A stretch of DNA of 64,000 bases from Chlorops oryzae (Eukaryota > Arthropoda > Insecta > Diptera > Chloropidae), in NCBI GenBank assembly GCA_020466095.1, contig CM035808.1, forward strand, positions 5,536,822 through 5,600,821, written 5' to 3'. A model generated the notes under the pieces. It made no database searches and was not told the DNA's origin. It was given only the letters and a program-made list of their open reading frames with translations. Every line of letters begins with the position of its first letter. Within the stretch, counting starts at the first letter, position 1. A program made the position numbers and the translations under genes. Shown piece by piece: positions 26,501 through 64,000 of the stretch.

Positions 26501-26727
26501 TTAATTTGTTGGTCAAAATTCTCATTTGAGTTTATGGTTGCTCAAGTTTTGGGGAACGTGCTTAAGGAATTGTTTCACTCTCAAAATTTTTTGCTTGAAA
26601 ATGAACCATTAAAAGAAAAAATTAACTAAATTAAAACCTTAAAAATTTTGGAGAAAATTTTTGTCTTCCAAAACAACTACATCTGAACAAAAAAAACTGT
26701 AATTAAAAAAAAAATTCAGAAAAATTC

Positions 26728-26815
26728 CCGCCGCCAGCAGGGATAGAACCCCGAAGCTCACGACTGTCGAGTCACAGTTTAAAGCACTGAGCTATCGAAA
26801 CCTCCGGAGACGGTT
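26728..26815 (-). other. tRNA-like module 2 (pol III A and B boxes)
   Basis: On the minus strand, TAGCTCAGTGC (26784-26794) is a near-perfect A box and GGTTCTATCCC (26740-26750) a near-perfect B box. Stem pairing is incomplete. Confidence 0.55.
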
Positions 26816-27004
26816 GATCAGAATGCGAACTTATACGTCTAAGTGAACGAAAGCGAATTTGAACATAAAAAGTAACTGTTTTTCAACTGTTCATTTGACT
26901 GCCTTTTTCAGTGCATTTAACGCGGAATACAGTTTATTTGACCACTCTTACTTTAACTGTTCTAAGTAGTTGATTTAACTGTTGTTATTTCTCTCGGTGT
27001 AGGT

Positions 27005-28600
27005 ACACAATCGGGGGTTAATTTTCAATACGAAAGTAGTTATCCTCATTCTTTCTTGTTTTTTTTTTTTTACCAAAACCAGAGCTTTTTATCGAGTTTT
27101 TGAGCAACTGCTTAGTTTGATATGCAAGAAGAATAATTGACCTTTGAGTTTCAAATTAGGTATTCAATCTTCATCTCGATTGACTCAAGTCCAAGATCCA
27201 TTTCATTTTTATGCATACGAATATTTATATTGAAGATGAAGAGACCCAGATTCTATATAGTGGTGAATGTGTTGCCCTGTGTAGGCAAAGCCTCTTCAAT
27301 AAGTCTTCAATAAGTTCATCTTATTCCCCAACTATCTCGAGAATACTATCTAAATGTCTTCCCCTTCAAAAGGACATATTAGAAAGGGGGAAAAAAAATA
27401 ACAAAATGGCACAAAAGCTCTATTATGGGCACAATTCCGAGGGACGAAATCCATAGACTCAAAAAAGTACATTAAACCGCTTGAAAATATTTTGAAATAA
27501 AATATTATAAGTTCACATTCTTCATACAATTCGGAGCTATGAAGACAACTTTATCATTATATAATCTATCAAAATTTCAATAATGTAAAATTGAATATGG
27601 TCAATATAATAAAATTTAAACTTCCAAATTTTAAAATTTTTATTCAAATAAATATTCCAAAATAATTTCAAGAAAAAAATGGCAAAGTTGAAATATTTAA
27701 AAAAATTTGCTACACTTAAGAAAATGCAAAAATATTCAAAAAATTTCTCAAAAAAATTTTTTTAATGAAAGAAATACTAAAGATTGAAAACATTGAACAA
27801 TTATTCGAAACAATGTATTAAAACAATGTAAGGGATGATCATTATATGTTGAGACCTTGACAATGTTTCAAACGCATAAGGTCAGAAGGCCACTTTAAAT
27901 TAGTTATCTGCGCCTTTTTTGGCATTTTAAAAAATAAGTTCCATTTAGCATCATCTATTTAACATTTTTGTATTGTCAAGATTAAAAAAAAAGCTTACTT
28001 CAGTGAGTAAAATATTAAAAAGCACATCAAATGCAAAATAATTCAAAAAAAATGACAAAATATTACAAAATCCGAGCTTAATCATTATCAATACTATTCT
28101 TAATTCAAAAATTTCCATATCAATGTCAATCTATCATTTTGAATTTATGTGTTCCTAATTATTGAATACAGCAGTATCTTAATTTCAACTCCAGTCACCA
28201 AAAGTTTGCTGCATTTAAAGAAATTTTCTGAAGCATTAAGATGCATGACGAATTACCAGGCCACCGAGTCTTCTGTCCTTTTATCTTTCATCAGATCGAG
28301 AGCCACTGCTGTCAGTTTAGGGGAATCTCCTCTAAATTAAAATAAATTTATGGTCCTTAGTGAAGTCTTGGGGCAGAAAAGTGGTCAGGGAAAATTTTAT
28401 GGGACCAAGTTTTTGTCTTTAGAAGATTTAAAAACAAAATTGTAAGGAATTTTGGCCTTGTTTTGAGAATTCAGTCGAATATTCCCTTAAAAATCTGACA
28501 GAACTGTTTTTCTTACTGATGAAAAATGTAAAAATTTTAGAAAATTTCATTCAAATATCTGCTTCGAAAGTAACTTTTCAAAAAGCGATTCAAACCATAA
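27005..28600. other. No gene recognised; dispersed repeat copy
   Basis: 27985-28080 (GCTTACTTCAGTGAGTAAAA to AAAATCCGAGCTT) resembles 10848-10965. Other sequence is A/T-rich. Confidence 0.5.
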
Positions 28601-28690
28601 CAAATTCATGTATGAAGTTCGATGGCAACGCCAGCCGTCATGCAAGTTATCGAACTCAGTTGTCGAACAGCTGTTGCTTGCTACTTTCGC

Positions 28691-28725
28691 TATAAAAGGA
28701 AAATGTGCTTCAGAAATTTCAGCAT
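28691..28725 (+). promoter_or_regulatory. Candidate TATA/Inr core promoter for Tbh
   Basis: TATAAAAGG starts at 28691. A TTTCAGCA initiator-like sequence places a possible start at A28721, exactly 30 bases downstream of the TATA box. It lies 1.3 kb upstream of the start codon, in a stretch less repetitive than its surroundings. Spacing and motif fit a fly core promoter. Use by Tbh is inferred. Confidence 0.4.
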
Positions 28726-28957
28726 TTCACTTTTGAATCTCCGTCAAGCTTGAAATGTGCGAAAACAAGCGGGAATAAAAACGCGCCAAAAGTGAGAGTG
28801 GAAAATTATAAAATATTTTTTAAAAAATTATTTAAAAAAAATTATTTAAAAAAAAATTATTTAAAAAAAATATTTAAAAAAAATATTTAGAAAATATTAA
28901 AAAAGTAAATACTAAAAGTGCGATAAGAAACGCAAAATCGTGCTCTAAGAACGAAGT
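28721..28957 (+). other. Possible non-coding 5' UTR exon of Tbh
   Basis: It would run from the candidate start to a strong donor (AGT|GTAAGTAT at 28958). The matching acceptor is TTTTTCCAG at 29811-29819, upstream of the first coding exon. Part of the exon is low-complexity A/T (28801-28915), which weakens the model. No transcript evidence is available. Confidence 0.3.
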
Positions 28958-29819
28958 GTAAGTATAAACGGAAACGGAAATGGTTTAAATCGGATATCTC
29001 CTAAGTGTATGCAATGTCTCACGAAGCGGAAACATGAAAAGACGCAAAGTGACACATAATGCAAGAAAATAAAAACAAAAATATAAATAAATAATTGTTA
29101 AAGAATGATTTCTTGACTCGGCATGAAGAGAAAAAGACATGCGGCGGCCGTGGTTCGAATTTCGCTGTTCTTTTGTCTAAGGATTAAAAGTCGCAACTTT
29201 TTGTTCCTTTCCACGATGTTCCTTTCGATTGCATTTGATACCACGACGACGAAGACGATTGTGTCAGCTAGTGAAGTTAACTCCGACGACGGCATTAGCA
29301 TTTTATGTCATTTTGGCGCGTGTTTGTAAAAGCAAAAAAAAAAAAAAAAAAATATAAAACTTTTACCGTCAACCGGAAATTGTAGTGGAAACTTATCCTC
29401 TTGAGCGCGCGCGTAACTTCGAGATTTTACTTATTTTGTTTTCTTCTTCATATTCTTTGTGGCGTCGCTATAAATTCGAAATGAAAGCGAAACGCGAAAG
29501 TGAAATAAATTGAAGCGAAAAAATCGTTTCCCCTACTTTTCGTATTAAATGAAGTGCTTTTTCATGTCCCAGACAAATTAGCTTCGGCGGCGGTTCATCG
29601 CACGAAAATCACTATAAGTTGTGCCTTCAAAATAAAATAAAAAATTAAAAAAATGGAAAAGGCTAAGGAAAAACACATCAAAGCATGCCGCGGCTCAACG
29701 CAAACAGCTTCCGATTGCAAATTATTCTTAATTTAATATTTATTGTTTGTCGTTTTTGTGCCAATTTGTAAATTGTTGAATCTCCTTTGGTTTCGTTTTA
29801 TTCAAATTTCTTTTTCCAG

Positions 29820-30011
29820 CAGCGTTCCACTACGTAAAATTTTCCGTAGTCGAGACCGCAGCGCCGTTGTCGTCCTTCGTCCTCATCGTTTGGCTCGTTT
29901 GGCCTGCGTTATTTATGATCTGACAACCCGAGCCATACTTCATTTCGGAAAGCACGCAGCAGAAGGCAGCAGCAGCAGAGAGCAGGAAAGTCTGCACGAT
30001 TTGCTATTATA
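29820..30011 (+). other. Probable 5' UTR part of first coding exon, with minimal uORF
   Basis: It follows a pyrimidine-rich acceptor with a NAGNAG arrangement (CCAGCAG, AG at 29819 and 29822). It contains ATG ATC TGA at 29915-29923, a two-codon upstream ORF, then a CAG-rich run directly before the Tbh ATG. The lack of an upstream in-frame ATG supports the start at 30012. Confidence 0.45.
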
Positions 30012-63925
<33,914 letters not shown>

Positions 63926-63966
63926 GATCCTCTCGCAAACGGAATGTTCGCAGTCGTTAAAACTGG

Positions 63967-63972
63967 AATAAA
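63967..63972 (+). terminator. Tbh polyadenylation signal
   Basis: A canonical AATAAA hexamer lies 42 bases after the stop codon. It implies a very short 3' UTR ending near or just past the window edge. Confidence 0.75.
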
Positions 63973-64000
63973 ACAACTACAATTGAGTTGGATTTAAAAA

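Larger units (their letters stand above)
26098..26999. mobile_element. TA-flanked TIR element carrying two tRNA-like modules
   Basis: The ends are CACCGAGAGAAA and TTTCTCTCGGTG, perfect over 12 bases, flanked by TA at 26096-26097 and 27000-27001. The subterminal regions on both sides are rich in a motif like GTTAAnnCAACTG. The centre holds two tRNA-like segments, both on the minus strand. No transposase is present. The TA duplication suggests mobilisation by a Tc1/mariner-type enzyme, which is inferred. Confidence 0.8.

Overview
The window is eukaryotic nuclear DNA, very AT-rich and full of introns, transposon remnants and simple repeats. The one protein-coding gene that can be read with confidence is tyramine beta-hydroxylase (Tbh), whose predicted protein closely resembles the Drosophila enzyme. 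With the A/T-rich introns and CATA-type microsatellites, this points to a higher (schizophoran) fly. I cannot name the species.

Layout. Positions 1 to about 28,600 hold no recognisable gene. This stretch is a patchwork of short inverted-repeat elements (2.6-3.55 kb, nested; 13.07 kb; 18.0 kb; 26.1-27.0 kb), two inverted copies of a GGGCGTGGC-rich element (6.45-7.28 and 9.34-10.25 kb), an (AAATT)n array of about 1.6 kb, a long pyrimidine tract (19.5 kb), a long purine tract (21.7 kb) and one short exon-like ORF (18.56 kb). Candidate promoter and 5' UTR signals for Tbh lie at 28.69-30.01 kb.

Tbh runs on the plus strand from 30,012 to 63,925 in eight coding exons (30012-30243, 57472-57830, 57986-58134, 58334-58725, 59902-60068, 60259-60441, 63199-63386, 63625-63925). 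Joined, they are 1,971 nt and encode 656 residues, with every junction in phase and GT..AG borders. A polyadenylation signal lies 42 bases after the stop. The enzyme has a cytosolic N-terminal tail with a glutamine run, a signal-anchor segment, a DOMON domain and the two copper-monooxygenase domains, with all six expected copper ligands. It makes octopamine from tyramine.

Intron 1 is 27.2 kb and holds the most unusual structure in the window. From about 30.86 to 38.99 kb there is a giant, partly decayed palindrome whose two arms, each about 4 kb, meet with almost no spacer. The same intron has a (TAG)n array of about 0.9 kb, two copies of a hAT-type MITE with 8-bp target duplications, three copies of a hairpin MITE with TWA duplications, and elements flanked by TA that carry tRNA-like modules with pol III A and B boxes. 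Intron 4 is almost entirely a (TACTC)n array of about 1.07 kb directly upstream of exon 5. Intron 6 carries the decayed 3' end of a non-LTR retrotransposon.
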